From assembly GCA_904420095.1 (NCBI GenBank), contig CAJFUB010000007.1:124001-188000 (forward strand): a DNA stretch of 64,000 nt. The letters are read 5' to 3'. Below, piece after piece: positions 1-10,490 of this stretch; position 1 is the first letter of the stretch, and every line of letters begins with the position of its first letter. A program made the translations under genes and the position numbers. The DNA comes from an uncultured Clostridia bacterium (GTDB taxonomy: Bacteria > Bacillota > Clostridia > UBA1212 > UBA1255). The notes beneath the pieces were generated by a model, which worked only from the letters and a program-made list of their open reading frames with translations, did no database searches and was not told the DNA's origin.

Positions 1-82
1 ACCAGCCCTGGACATAAAGCGTCTGCATGCCTGCGCGCACGGAGGTTTCCGCACAGATGACTTTATCATCGAATTTATGCAA
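1..82 (-). CDS. Partial CDS, unknown product (N-terminal fragment)
   Basis: Downstream of the GtrA gene on the minus strand one frame stays open to the window edge and reads like protein (LHKFDDKVICAETSVRAGMQ and onward). The best start I can offer is a TTG at 82; an ATG at about 92 in another frame stops after six codons. An AAAAGGAC sequence lies upstream but is somewhat far from the TTG. Only about 27 codons are visible, so no family can be named. GtrA neighbours are often membrane glycosyltransferases, but that is context only. Confidence 0.3.
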   Translation of the reverse strand, partial: MHKFDDKVICAETSVRAGMQTLYVQGW

Positions 83-102
83 AGCAATGCATTTTGTCCT
101 TT

Positions 103-540
103 TCAGGACGATTCCTTTTTGAACACCCAAAATTTATTCATCAAAAAATTAACGATCAGCATAACGGGCGTCACGATCAGCTTGCAGTAGTCCTCCGGTA
201 CGGAAAATACTCTGTTGACAAGCATAACAAGCAAAGCGCTCATTATGGCATATATCACAAACGCAGCGATAAATTTCGGTCCTGTCCGGCGGTTTCTGCC
301 GTCGAATACAAATTTGCTGTTTAAAAGATAGCTGTTCACCGCTCCTGCGATATCTCCCAGGATGGAGCTTGTCCCCGCAGCAAGATTAAAGCCAAACAGC
401 ACAAGCTCAAAATCAAATAAGCCCCAAAGCCGCAAAAGGATCCAGCTGACGATCAGCGCCACTACGGTATTGGATACTCCGACGCAGCAAAATAAAATAA
501 ATTGCTTATATTTTAACCAGAGGGCTTTGATTTTTTCCAT
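103..540 (-). CDS. GtrA-like family membrane protein
   Basis: This 145-residue protein has the size and layout of GtrA-like proteins: four hydrophobic segments (about 13-35, 45-67, 83-105 and 115-137) in a short polypeptide with few polar loops. The early FCCVGVSNTVVALIVS stretch and the late NFLMNKFWVFKK stretch are typical of the family. GtrA proteins are thought to help flip or present lipid-linked sugars for cell-surface glycosylation. AAAGGAG lies eight bases before the ATG. It follows the CPBP protease gene by 13 bases on the same strand and is probably co-transcribed with it. The divergent GT39-like glycosyltransferase at 2220-3812 may be a functional partner (inference). Confidence 0.88.
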   Translation of the reverse strand: MEKIKALWLKYKQFILFCCVGVSNTVVALIVSWILLRLWGLFDFELVLFGFNLAAGTSSILGDIAGAVNSYLLNSKFVFDGRNRRTGPKFIAAFVIYAIMSALLVMLVNRVFSVPEDYCKLIVTPVMLIVNFLMNKFWVFKKESS

Positions 541-553
541 TCCATATACTCCT

Positions 554-1465
554 TTATGTATTTAGACCGCCGCGGCTTCGTCTTCTGCAGGCAATCCCCG
601 TTGCAACCATCAGAATCAATGCGATCACAGAAGAAATCAGAACGCTGGCAGTCAGGCCATACGCATCTACCATCAGATACGTCGCGATGCCCGAAAAGTT
701 AAATGCCGCATGAAACAGGATATTGGAAGTAAGCGTGCCTGTTATCTCATACAGCCAAACCATCACAAGAGAAAGCAGGCCGGAATAAATTCCCTGCAAT
801 ATATTTCCGTGATAAACTCCAAATAGTACGGAGGTGATCAGCGCCGCCGCCAGCACAGAAAGCCTGTGGGACGCTGCGGTCACGCGCGCAGGGATGGTAT
901 TGAGGATCTTTTTGAGCGCATTGTAGAGGAATCCGCGAAACAGCAGCTCCTCCACTATGGGCGCAGCGATTACGGTCGCCATATAAGAAAGCAAAACACT
1001 GCCTCCGTCAAATGCGCTGACGCTCTCCTGGTTTTCCTGCACCCAGCTTTCCGGCAGCCGTTCGGAAATAAGATTCAGAAGCGTATTAAACGAAACGCCC
1101 ACGAACGTGCCGATCGCCAAAGAAGAAACGGAAAGCGTCCCGCCCAGCCGGCGCGTATTGATGCCGATCATGCGGGAAAACCGGACCTTTCGGTTTACAA
1201 GATACAAAATGAGAAGCAGAAGCAGCGCCGCTAAAATATAAAGCAGCGAAATATTCCGATAGAAAAGCGCATATACAAGCTCATTCAGCTCCGTTTCATT
1301 TGCTCCGGGGTGATTCCGTACGGCGTAGATGGAAAAAAGAAAAATCGCGGCGTACTGAACGATATAATTCACCGCCTGCCATGCCAAATACGCCAGACAT
1401 GGAATCAGCACTGCCTTCAGAATTATCATACTCTTTTTGGGAGGATTCTGCTCATTTTCATACAT
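554..1465 (-). CDS. CPBP-family intramembrane metalloprotease
   Basis: This is a multi-spanning membrane protein with the three CPBP (CAAX protease and bacteriocin-processing, type II) motifs. Counting from the upstream ATG at 1525, they are EELLFR at 192-197, FGVYHGN at 235-241 and HAAFN at 272-276; the Glu and His residues are the expected metal or catalytic positions. I place the start at the ATG at 1465 because GGAGG lies 11 bases upstream. The in-frame ATG at 1525, 20 residues longer, has no ribosome site and lies about 10 bases from a TATAAT box. Bacterial CPBP proteins process peptides or confer immunity to them; the substrate here is unknown. The GtrA gene follows. Confidence 0.86.
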   Translation of the reverse strand: MYENEQNPPKKSMIILKAVLIPCLAYLAWQAVNYIVQYAAIFLFSIYAVRNHPGANETELNELVYALFYRNISLLYILAALLLLLILYLVNRKVRFSRMIGINTRRLGGTLSVSSLAIGTFVGVSFNTLLNLISERLPESWVQENQESVSAFDGGSVLLSYMATVIAAPIVEELLFRGFLYNALKKILNTIPARVTAASHRLSVLAAALITSVLFGVYHGNILQGIYSGLLSLVMVWLYEITGTLTSNILFHAAFNFSGIATYLMVDAYGLTASVLISSVIALILMVATGIACRRRSRGGLNT

Positions 1466-1533
1466 ACGCTGCCGCGCCTCCTTCGATCGCTTCCAATCTT
1501 GTTTCTTTTTTGGTATAATATCCATACCGTGTA

Positions 1534-1561
1534 ATTATAACCCAATTCCGGATAATTACAA
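1534..1561 (-). promoter_or_regulatory. Sigma-A-type promoter for the CPBP-GtrA genes
   Basis: On the minus strand TTGTAA (1561-1556) and TATAAT (1539-1534) are separated by 16 bases. Transcription would begin near 1527, which supports the internal start at 1465 for the CPBP gene. Confidence 0.6.
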
Positions 1562-1584
1562 CTTTTTTCGCAGGAGTGATCGGA

Positions 1585-2163
1585 ATGCAGATTTCGCGTA
1601 CTGAGGCGGCATATGTGATTCTCAACAGAATAAAAGAAATCAGAAAAGAACGAGGCAGCTGTCTCGTTGCGATCGACGGGAATTCCGGCAGCGGAAAAAG
1701 CACGCTTGCCGCCCAGCTTGCCGCCGCATCAGGAGCGACGCTGTTTCACATGGATGATTTTTTTCTTCCTCCGCAGCTACGAACGGAGGCCCGTCTCGAT
1801 ACTCCCGGCGGCAATATCGATTCGGAGCGTTTTGTGAAAGAAATCATAAAGGGGCTTGAAAAAGGCAGAACCTTTTCCTATCGGGCCTTTTCCTGTAAAA
1901 ATTCCTCATATATTGAAAAAACGGCCCCGCATTCGACTGTAAATATCCTTGAGGGCGTTTACAGCATGCATCCCGACTGGCAATCTGAGCTTAATTTGAA
2001 AGTGTTTCTCCAGATTCCGCCGGAGGTTCAGCAGGATCGCATTTTGCACAGAAGCGGCCCGGAACTGCTGAAAAAATTTACGGAGATATGGATTCCCCTG
2101 GAGAACCGGTATTTCGAGTTTTACGGGATCCGCGAACGCTGCGATTATATTGTCACCGTATAA
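1585..2163 (+). CDS. Uridine kinase-like P-loop kinase
   Basis: The protein (192 residues from the ATG at 1585) has a Walker A loop, DGNSGSGKST, in its first 40 residues, then an HMDDFF segment that in uridine kinase and phosphoribulokinase relatives holds the acidic substrate-binding residues. Near the end an LENRYFEFYGIRERCDYIV tail matches the lid and C-terminal part of the family. It probably phosphorylates a nucleoside or another small hydroxyl compound in the cytoplasm. The ATG at 1585 has AGGAG eight bases upstream; a GTG at 1576 overlaps that site and is unlikely. It is shorter than Udk proper (about 210), so I do not assign udk. Confidence 0.8.
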   Translation: MQISRTEAAYVILNRIKEIRKERGSCLVAIDGNSGSGKSTLAAQLAAASGATLFHMDDFFLPPQLRTEARLDTPGGNIDSERFVKEIIKGLEKGRTFSYRAFSCKNSSYIEKTAPHSTVNILEGVYSMHPDWQSELNLKVFLQIPPEVQQDRILHRSGPELLKKFTEIWIPLENRYFEFYGIRERCDYIVTV

Positions 2164-2164
2164 T

Positions 2165-2193
2165 TTGACATTCCTCCCTTCCCGCTTTATAAT
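2165..2193 (+). promoter_or_regulatory. Consensus sigma-A promoter
   Basis: TTGACA (2165-2170) and TATAAT (2188-2193) are separated by exactly 17 bases, the full consensus. It starts immediately after the kinase gene and drives the GT39-like gene. Confidence 0.85.
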
Positions 2194-2219
2194 TTTGCAG
2201 GACTGATCGGGAGGACAGG

Positions 2220-3812
2220 ATGCGGAATCAAAGAAACGCTTTTTGGGAAAAATACGGAATTTTTATTTTTTTTGCGGTATTTTCCGCACTTCTGCTTTCC
2301 GTTTGTTCCATGTGCTCTTTTCTTTTCCCGATCCATGACAGAGTAGATCAAAATGTATTTTTTACCGTCGGCAGGGAAATTTTGAACGGAAAAGTCATTT
2401 ACCGCGACTTATTCGAGCACAAGGGGCCGCTGACTTATTTTATTCATGCTGCCGCCGCACTGATCTCTGAAACTTCCTTTCTGGGCGTCTATCTGATTGA
2501 AATTGTCTCTTTAACTGTTTTTTTGATATTTGCCTATAAAACCGCGCTTTTTTTTACAAATCGCCAATTTTCCTTTTATTCTGCGATGCTCCTTGCCGTT
2601 GTGCTGCTTTGTTCGGAATGCTTCCAGCGCGGCGATAATGTGGAGGAGCTCTGTCTGCCGCTTTTGATGATTTCTATGTATTATCTGCTAAGAGCCATTC
2701 CGCTCCCGCAGCATCCCAATCCGAGACCGCAGTCGTCCGCTGTGATTTTCTTAAACGGACTGCTTTTCGGATCGGTATTGTGGATTAAATTCAATTTGGT
2801 TGGCTTCTGGATCGGATGGAGCTGCGTAACGTTTCTGCCGCTGCTCTTCCGGAAGGAATTCCGAACGTTTTTCCTGCGCGTTCTTTTGTTTTTCGCCGGC
2901 TTTGCCGTCACGGCGCTTCCCTGGATTCTGTATTTTTACCAGAAGGATGCTCTGTATGATTTTTTGTATACGTATTTTTATTGCAATATTTTCCTGTATA
3001 AGGACGACGCTGGCCTCCTGCTCCGGCTGGGCTCCGTTCTTTTCGGAATGGGACGGAATTTGATCGGAAATCTCGTTTTGATTGCGGCGTCTGTGTACGG
3101 GCTGATTCGTCTGGTGAAGCTCCATGTTTTTTCTCCGCTGATCACGTATGTCGGATTATATGCCGGCGTATTTTTCGGCGGACGCTGGTATACGTATTAT
3201 TATTTGATCTTGGCTCTCTATGCGCTCTTTGGCATCGTATTTGTGTTTGAGGATATCAAAACGCTCCGTCCGCTGAAATGGGCCCGTTCGCACGCGAAAA
3301 AGGCGTTTCTTTTTTTTCTGCCGCTTTGCCTTGCCGCTGCCGTTCTGTGCAGCAACTGCCTGCCGTTTTACGGATTGGAAAAATCCGCCTATCCGCAGTT
3401 TCAGTTTGCATCCTATATCAAAAGCTCCGGCATCGAGAATCCAACCCTGCTGAATTACGGCTTCATTGACCAGGGCTTTTATCTGGCGGCCGGCATTTCA
3501 CCTGTCAACAAATACTTTTGCCGTGTTAATATTCCGTACGATGCGCTCCCGGAGATGTATGATCAGCAGAAGGAGCTGATAGACGAAAAGATCGTTGATT
3601 TTGTCGTCGTACGGATAAACGGCGCTGAAAAATCCATCGAAAAAGATTACATCGATTCGATCACGCAAACAAGCGGCTATCATTTTCAGAACCCCGCCTA
3701 TATCGTTCCGGAGGAAAGCATTCCTCATTTATTTGAAAATTATAGGCTGGTCCTGGAAGCACGCGATCCTGCTGAAGAATATGTATTTGGCCTGTTTCAG
3801 AAAAAGCCGTAA
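2220..3812 (+). CDS. GT39-like (GT-C fold) membrane glycosyltransferase
   Basis: This 530-residue protein starts with one membrane helix and then a polar loop reading DQNVFFTVGREILNGKVIYR, DLFEHKGPLTY. The Gly-Arg...Tyr-Arg-Asp...Lys-Gly-Pro pattern is typical of the first periplasmic loop of GT39/PMT_2-like GT-C transferases, where the acidic residues are catalytic. About ten hydrophobic segments follow, then a soluble C-terminal region from about residue 385. Such enzymes move sugars from polyprenyl-phosphate carriers to protein or envelope glycans outside the membrane. The gene has its own consensus promoter and GGGAGG before the ATG. Donor and acceptor cannot be read from sequence. Confidence 0.75.
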   Translation: MRNQRNAFWEKYGIFIFFAVFSALLLSVCSMCSFLFPIHDRVDQNVFFTVGREILNGKVIYRDLFEHKGPLTYFIHAAAALISETSFLGVYLIEIVSLTVFLIFAYKTALFFTNRQFSFYSAMLLAVVLLCSECFQRGDNVEELCLPLLMISMYYLLRAIPLPQHPNPRPQSSAVIFLNGLLFGSVLWIKFNLVGFWIGWSCVTFLPLLFRKEFRTFFLRVLLFFAGFAVTALPWILYFYQKDALYDFLYTYFYCNIFLYKDDAGLLLRLGSVLFGMGRNLIGNLVLIAASVYGLIRLVKLHVFSPLITYVGLYAGVFFGGRWYTYYYLILALYALFGIVFVFEDIKTLRPLKWARSHAKKAFLFFLPLCLAAAVLCSNCLPFYGLEKSAYPQFQFASYIKSSGIENPTLLNYGFIDQGFYLAAGISPVNKYFCRVNIPYDALPEMYDQQKELIDEKIVDFVVVRINGAEKSIEKDYIDSITQTSGYHFQNPAYIVPEESIPHLFENYRLVLEARDPAEEYVFGLFQKKP

Positions 3813-3829
3813 GAAACTTCTTTTTTGTG

Positions 3830-3858
3830 TTGACAAACCGTGACGAATGGGTTAGAAT
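3830..3858 (+). promoter_or_regulatory. Promoter of tRNA-Arg
   Basis: TTGACA (3830-3835) and TAGAAT (3853-3858) are 17 bases apart, about 50 bases upstream of the tRNA. Confidence 0.8.
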
Positions 3859-3909
3859 ATCTTCTGTTGTTCAGGTGACCAAGCAGTTGGTTGCTCTGTA
3901 CAAAGCGTT

Positions 3910-3986
3910 GCACCCATAGCTCAATTGGATAGAGCGTCTGGCTACGGACCAGAAGGTTGTGGATTCGAGCTCTGCTGGGTGCGCCA
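3910..3986 (+). tRNA. tRNA-Arg (anticodon ACG), CCA encoded
   Basis: The acceptor stem GCACCCA pairs with TGGGTGC (3976-3982), followed by discriminator G and an encoded CCA. The anticodon stem TCTGG/CCAGA encloses the loop CTACGGA, giving anticodon ACG (first base usually edited to inosine). The D-arm (AGCTCAATTGGATAGAGC) and T-arm with GATTCGAGC are normal. It stands alone between its own promoter and terminator. Confidence 0.96.
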
Positions 3987-3990
3987 AGAA

Positions 3991-4031
3991 AAGCCTTTCG
4001 TTATAGTAAGAAACGAAAGGCTTTCATTTTT
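3991..4031 (+). terminator. Rho-independent terminator after tRNA-Arg
   Basis: A 12-base-pair stem AAGCCTTTCGTT (3991-4002) / AACGAAAGGCTT (4012-4023) is followed by TCATTTTT. It starts four bases after the CCA end. Confidence 0.92.
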
Positions 4032-4054
4032 AATTGCTTTGGACGCTCCCTGGC

Positions 4055-4261
4055 CTATTCAAACAGCTCATCCATAAGCCTGCGGATTCTTTTGGTTCTT
4101 TCTTGCGTTGCCTCGCGGCTGACGCTAAGCTCTGCAACGTCGCCCTCCTTTGCCTCAGGCAGGAGTACCCTTTCCAGCTTCGCAAAGCGCTGCTTTCCTT
4201 CTTGATCTGTGTATTCAGCAATGATGTAATCGCCTTCAAAGCGATCGACAATGAACTGCAT
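4055..4261 (-). CDS. DUF3006 family protein
   Basis: This 68-residue protein begins with IVDRFEGDYIIAEY, the hallmark of DUF3006, and continues as a small beta-rich domain with a charged helical tail (RTKRIRRLMDELFE). In Bacillota such genes are commonly placed next to ComEC/Rec2-like metallo-beta-lactamase hydrolases, and the upstream gene here is exactly that, 15 bases away. The biochemical role is unknown; a regulatory or accessory role to the hydrolase is an inference from linkage. Confidence 0.88.
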   Translation of the reverse strand: MQFIVDRFEGDYIIAEYTDQEGKQRFAKLERVLLPEAKEGDVAELSVSREATQERTKRIRRLMDELFE

Positions 4262-4276
4262 GATTAACCATCCCCT

Positions 4277-5194
4277 TTATTTTTCGGAAATCACCTCGAG
4301 CTCCGTTCCGTTGGAACGAACCGTAATGGTACCCTGTTCATCCGTCCGACAGATCTGCGCGCCTGCGGCCTGCCACTTTTCTACAACAAAAACGTGCGGA
4401 TGATTATAGCTGTTGCCGGCTCCGACTGAAAAGATCGCGTATCGTGCCCCGGTCGCTTCTACAAAGGCATCTCCGGAAGAGGTGCCGCTTCCGTGATGCC
4501 CGACCTTGACCACATCGGCACGCACATCGTACCCTGCCTCGAGAATTTCGTTTTCACTCAAAATTTCCGCGTCTCCCATAAATAGGAACCGGTGCTCTGC
4601 GTTGACGATTCGGAGCACCGCCGAGTAATTGTTTAATTCTTCATAGCTTTCTCCGATTGGCGCCAGCAGCTCTACGCCCGCGCAAATCTGTACGCCTGCC
4701 TGTGCCGTTTTGATTTTCAGGCCTTTCTCGGCAATCGCTTCGAGCAGATTCTCGTACGTTTTCGTATTCGTGGAAGCCTTCGGCATGTAAATCTCTCCGA
4801 TTTCAAAAGACTGAACGACTTCTTTCATGCCTCCGATATGATCGGCGTGCGGATGCGTCGCGATCAAATAATCAATTTTTTTGTAGCCCTTTTCTCGGAT
4901 AAAGCTTACGATCCGTTCGCCGGCCTCCGCTTCTCCGGCATCAATCAGCATGGTTTTTCCGTCCGGCAGCTCCACAAAAGCGGAATCGCCCTGTCCCACG
5001 TCAAGAAAGCTGATTGTAAGCTCGCCGGAAGCGCCGGGCACAATTTCTTCGCGCTGCGGCGTCCCAGCCGGCTCCTGAGAAACGAAATCCCCAAAGAAAA
5101 CGTCATTCAGAGACAGTTCGTCAAAAATACATCCTGATAAAAAAGAAACGCATAATACAATGATAAAAAGGAGTGATGCTATCGTCTTCTTCAA
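4277..5194 (-). CDS. ComEC/Rec2-like metallo-beta-lactamase-fold hydrolase, lipoprotein
   Basis: A signal sequence ends in a lipobox-like FLSGC, so the mature protein is likely anchored outside the membrane. The fold is shown by FLDVGQGDSAFVELPDG, the zinc-binding motif THPHADHIGG, FMGDAE and VKVGHHGSGTSS, the set seen in the ComEC C-terminal domain and its stand-alone relatives. Those are thought to be nucleases or phosphodiesterases. I choose the TTG at 5194: it directly precedes the Lys-Lys signal peptide and has AGGGA upstream. The ATG at 5281 would add 29 residues lying in promoter and terminator DNA. The DUF3006 gene follows. Confidence 0.88.
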   Translation of the reverse strand: MKKTIASLLFIIVLCVSFLSGCIFDELSLNDVFFGDFVSQEPAGTPQREEIVPGASGELTISFLDVGQGDSAFVELPDGKTMLIDAGEAEAGERIVSFIREKGYKKIDYLIATHPHADHIGGMKEVVQSFEIGEIYMPKASTNTKTYENLLEAIAEKGLKIKTAQAGVQICAGVELLAPIGESYEELNNYSAVLRIVNAEHRFLFMGDAEILSENEILEAGYDVRADVVKVGHHGSGTSSGDAFVEATGARYAIFSVGAGNSYNHPHVFVVEKWQAAGAQICRTDEQGTITVRSNGTELEVISEK

Positions 5195-5252
5195 AATAAT
5201 CGATCCCTGCCGCAATATGTTTTTTCTATTATAGCATGTACGGTCCGTACCG

Positions 5253-5295
5253 TAAATAAAAACATCCGCAGACAGTATCAATACTGCCTGCGGAT
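5253..5295 (-). terminator. Terminator of the groES-groEL operon
   Basis: On the minus strand a 15-pair stem (ATCCGCAGGCAGTAT against ATACTGTCTGCGGAT, one G-T pair; 5264-5295) with a two-base loop is followed by GTTTTTATTT. It lies about 30 bases after the groEL stop. Confidence 0.95.
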
Positions 5296-5323
5296 CTGCT
5301 TTTTATTTATCGGAGCACTGGAA

Positions 5324-6958
<1,635 letters not shown>

Positions 6959-6964
6959 CTAATA

Positions 6965-7322
<358 letters not shown>

Positions 7323-7334
7323 CAACTGTCGTAT

Positions 7335-7363
7335 AATATACCCTCATTTTGAAAATTATACAA
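7335..7363 (-). promoter_or_regulatory. groES-groEL promoter
   Basis: On the minus strand TTGTAT (7363-7358) and TATATT (7340-7335) are separated by 17 bases. CIRCE begins about a dozen bases downstream. Confidence 0.75.
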
Positions 7364-7450
7364 ATCGAATTTTCCTAGAAATTCCGGTAAAATCAGAAAT
7401 TATTCCAAAATAACTCGTTCGTTCTTCTTTTTGCTTCTTTTTTCTTTGTT

Positions 7451-9742
7451 TTATTCCTTCTGCAATTTTGCATACGCGATGATCAATCGTTTCATTCCGC
7501 AATCGTCAAAAACGATTTCTACCGTTTTATTCATTCCCTCGCCGAGTATTTTTGATACAGTACCGCATCCGAATTTTTTATGCTTCACACGCTGTCCAAC
7601 GGTAAAATCTGTCAGAAATGCGCCGGATTCTGTCTTTTCTCCGCTTGCCGGCATTTTTCTTCCAGATTTCTGCTCCGCTTGGAACTGTCTTTCCAGAAAA
7701 CGGTTTGCTCTTTCAAACTGTTTGCTTTCAAGCTCGTTTTCAAATGCCTGCCATCGCTTTCCAAAGGCTCCTGCCGGTTTTTTTTCTCCGGCCTCGCAGA
7801 CACAGGCTTCGGGAAGCTCGCGTATGAACCGGGAAGGCTGATTCCGCGTGGTTTTTCCGTAAAGCATTCGTTCCTCGGTATTTACAAGATAAAGCTTCCG
7901 CATCGCCCTTGTGATGGCAACATAGCACAGACGGCGCTCTTCGTCGATCGCATCGGGGCTTTCCTCAATGGAACGGCGGGAAGGGAAAATCCCGTCTTCC
8001 AGACCGACCATGAAAACGACAGGAAATTCTAAGCCCTTCGCGCTGTGAACCGTCATAAGCGTTACCTTGTTTTCGCCCTCATCCGCAGCCGCCTTTGTAT
8101 CGGCGTCAGAGCTGAGCGACACATATTCCAAAAAGCCGGCGTATGTTATGTCGTCGTTCCCCAGGCGCCTTTGCTCCTCTTCGTATTCCTTTGCCACGGA
8201 CAAAAATTCCTTCAGGTTCTCCGCTCTGGCCTGTTCTTCAATCCCGGCATCCTCGCGCTCGTAAAATTGCAGCATCCCGGATTCTTCCAGGACCTTCTGC
8301 ACAAAATCGGGAATACTCATTTCATCCGCCTGGAGCATGATTTCAGAAAAACGCAGCGCCGTTTCCGTCATTTTCTGCGCGGCGCGGGAAAGCTCCGGAT
8401 ATTCTCCGGCGGCAAGCAAAATATTGAATAAAGACGTATGCTCACGCTCGGCAAGCTCCTCCGCCTTTCCGATGCTGGTCTGACCAATTCCGCGTCTAGG
8501 AACATTGATAATCCGCTTTAGCGCCACGTCGTCCGCGGGGTTGTTGAATACGCGCAGATACGCCAGCAGGTCTTTAATTTCCATTCTGTCATAAAACCGG
8601 AGGCCGCCGTAAATTCGATATGGGATACCATATTTTACGAGTGCATTTTCAATATTTTTGGAGAGCGCGTTTGCTCGGTAAAGTATGGCATAATCATTAT
8701 AATTGCTGTCGCCTGCAAGCACGCCCTTCCTGATTTCCCTTACGACATAGTCGGCCTCTTCGTTTTGATTGTATGCCGTATAATGGACGATTTTATCCCC
8801 TGTCCCGTTTGCGGTCCAGAGGGATTTCGATTTTCTTGCCGCATTGTTTGCAATCACATGATTTGCCGCATCCAAGATATATTGCGTGGAACGGTAATTC
8901 TGCTCGAGCTTAATGACCTTGCAATTTTTATTTTCCTTCTCGAACTCCAGGATATTGCGGATATCGGCGCCGCGGAAGCTGTAAATGCTCTGATCGTCGT
9001 CCCCGACGACGCATAGATTATGATGTGTCGCCGCAAGCTGAGAGACAAACAGATACTGTGCTTTATTCGTGTCCTGGTACTCGTCTACCATAATATAACG
9101 GAAGCGGTTTTGATAATACTCCAGAACGTCCGGGCAGGCGGCAAACAGAGAGATCGTATGAACGAGCATATCGTCGAAATCCATGGCGTTATTTTTCCGA
9201 AGCGTATCCTGATACATCGTGTAGGCTTCGGAAAGCATTCGGTTGTCGTAATTTTTCAGGTCCGAGAGATCGGCGAAGCGGTCCGGAGAAATCAATTCAT
9301 CTTTTGCTTTTGAGATCACCGCTTTGATTTTTCCGTACGGAATTCGTTTGTCATCGATATTCAGGCGCCGCTGGCAGTCCTTGATCAAAGTGACTGCCTC
9401 CGAATCATCATAAATCACGAAATTTTTTGTAAATCCAATCCGTTCAGCGTGTGCGCGAAGGATTTTTCCGCAGGCCGCGTGAAAGGTATTGAGCCACATT
9501 CCGCTGATATTTCCATTCAAAAGGCGCTCTGTGCGCTCATACATTTCCCGCGCCGCCTTGTTGGTAAAGGTAATGGCCATGATCTGATACGGAGGAACGC
9601 CGCATTCTCCGACCAGATAAGCGATCCGGTAAGTAAGCACGCGCGTTTTGCCGCTGCCGGCGCCTGCAAGGACAAGAACCGGTCCCTCTGTCGCGGTAAC
9701 CGCCTCGTACTGTTTTTCATTCAGTTCCTTTTGGTAGTCCAT
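7451..9742 (-). CDS. pcrA: ATP-dependent DNA helicase PcrA (UvrD/Rep family)
   Basis: This superfamily 1A 3'-5' helicase acts in nucleotide excision repair and in clearing replication conflicts. Walker A is AGAGSGKT (26-33), motif II is DEYQDTN (220-226), and QNYRST and TVHSAKGLEFPVVF follow in order. The length of 763 residues is normal. The C-terminal FTVGQRVKHKKFGCGTVSKI tail is the PcrA RNA-polymerase-interaction (Tudor-like) domain, which favours PcrA over RecB-type relatives. Its start overlaps the end of rlmB by 26 bases, so the genes are probably translationally coupled. Confidence 0.96.
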   Translation of the reverse strand: MDYQKELNEKQYEAVTATEGPVLVLAGAGSGKTRVLTYRIAYLVGECGVPPYQIMAITFTNKAAREMYERTERLLNGNISGMWLNTFHAACGKILRAHAERIGFTKNFVIYDDSEAVTLIKDCQRRLNIDDKRIPYGKIKAVISKAKDELISPDRFADLSDLKNYDNRMLSEAYTMYQDTLRKNNAMDFDDMLVHTISLFAACPDVLEYYQNRFRYIMVDEYQDTNKAQYLFVSQLAATHHNLCVVGDDDQSIYSFRGADIRNILEFEKENKNCKVIKLEQNYRSTQYILDAANHVIANNAARKSKSLWTANGTGDKIVHYTAYNQNEEADYVVREIRKGVLAGDSNYNDYAILYRANALSKNIENALVKYGIPYRIYGGLRFYDRMEIKDLLAYLRVFNNPADDVALKRIINVPRRGIGQTSIGKAEELAEREHTSLFNILLAAGEYPELSRAAQKMTETALRFSEIMLQADEMSIPDFVQKVLEESGMLQFYEREDAGIEEQARAENLKEFLSVAKEYEEEQRRLGNDDITYAGFLEYVSLSSDADTKAAADEGENKVTLMTVHSAKGLEFPVVFMVGLEDGIFPSRRSIEESPDAIDEERRLCYVAITRAMRKLYLVNTEERMLYGKTTRNQPSRFIRELPEACVCEAGEKKPAGAFGKRWQAFENELESKQFERANRFLERQFQAEQKSGRKMPASGEKTESGAFLTDFTVGQRVKHKKFGCGTVSKILGEGMNKTVEIVFDDCGMKRLIIAYAKLQKE

Positions 9743-10490
9743 TTTCCCCTTTTACCCTTTCTTTGAAAATTTCATACAGTACTACGCCCGCGGCAACCGA
9801 AGCATTCAGAGAGGAGACGGCGCCGCGCATCGGAATCGTAACGATAAAATCGCATTTTCTGGCGATCAGCGGGCCCATCCCGTTCCCCTCGCTGCCGATT
9901 ACAATTCCGATCGGTCCTCTGAAATCTGCGGCGTAAAACGGAATGCTTCCGCTTAGATCCGTACCGGCAATCCAAAGGCCGGCTTCTTTTAGAGTATCGA
10001 TGGCTGCGGCAAGATTTGAGACTCTAGCTATGGGAACGTGCGCGGAAGCGCCGGCGGAGGTTTTGGCTACCGTTCCCGTAAGCGGAACTGAGCGTCGCTT
10101 CGGGATAATAATTCCGTGTACTCCGACGGCATCCGCCGTACGGATGATTGCCCCAAAATTATGTGGATCCTGTATTTCATCCAGCAAGAGGAGAAACGGC
10201 GGCTCTCCGGCCTCTTTTGCTTTCGTCAGCAGATCGTCGATCTCACAGTATTTGCCGGCCGCTGCATAAAGCAGAACGCCCTGATGATTTTTGCTGCCGG
10301 AAAGCTCGTTTAATTTATTCTTGTCGACAAACTGATAGACGATATGATTTGCTTTTGCAAGTCCGATAATCGCCCTTAAAGAGCCGGAAATTTCACCGGA
10401 GGAAATCAAAATTTTATTGATTGCCATACCGGATTTTATGGCTTCCGTCACGGCGTTTCTGCCGTAAATCACTTCTTCCGAATTATTCAT
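9717..10490 (-). CDS. rlmB: 23S rRNA 2'-O-methyltransferase RlmB-like (TrmH/SpoU family)
   Basis: The protein has the N-terminal substrate-binding domain (EEVIYGRNAVTEAIKSG) and the SPOUT trefoil-knot motifs EIQDPHNFGAIIRTADA, IVIGSEGNGM and IPMRGAVSSLNASVAA. These are diagnostic of TrmH-family 2'-O-methyltransferases such as RlmB, which methylates a guanosine of the peptidyl-transferase region. I start it at the ATG at 10490, which has GGAG eight bases upstream and overlaps the mrnC stop; an upstream ATG at 10511 lies inside mrnC without a site. Next to mrnC this is the usual Bacillota arrangement. Confidence 0.93.
   Translation of the reverse strand: MNNSEEVIYGRNAVTEAIKSGMAINKILISSGEISGSLRAIIGLAKANHIVYQFVDKNKLNELSGSKNHQGVLLYAAAGKYCEIDDLLTKAKEAGEPPFLLLLDEIQDPHNFGAIIRTADAVGVHGIIIPKRRSVPLTGTVAKTSAGASAHVPIARVSNLAAAIDTLKEAGLWIAGTDLSGSIPFYAADFRGPIGIVIGSEGNGMGPLIARKCDFIVTIPMRGAVSSLNASVAAGVVLYEIFKERVKGENGLPKGTE

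Noticed and set aside
3813-3829. A possible terminator for the GT39-like gene before the tRNA-Arg promoter
   Set aside because: The T-rich stretch has no stem of useful length upstream of it.
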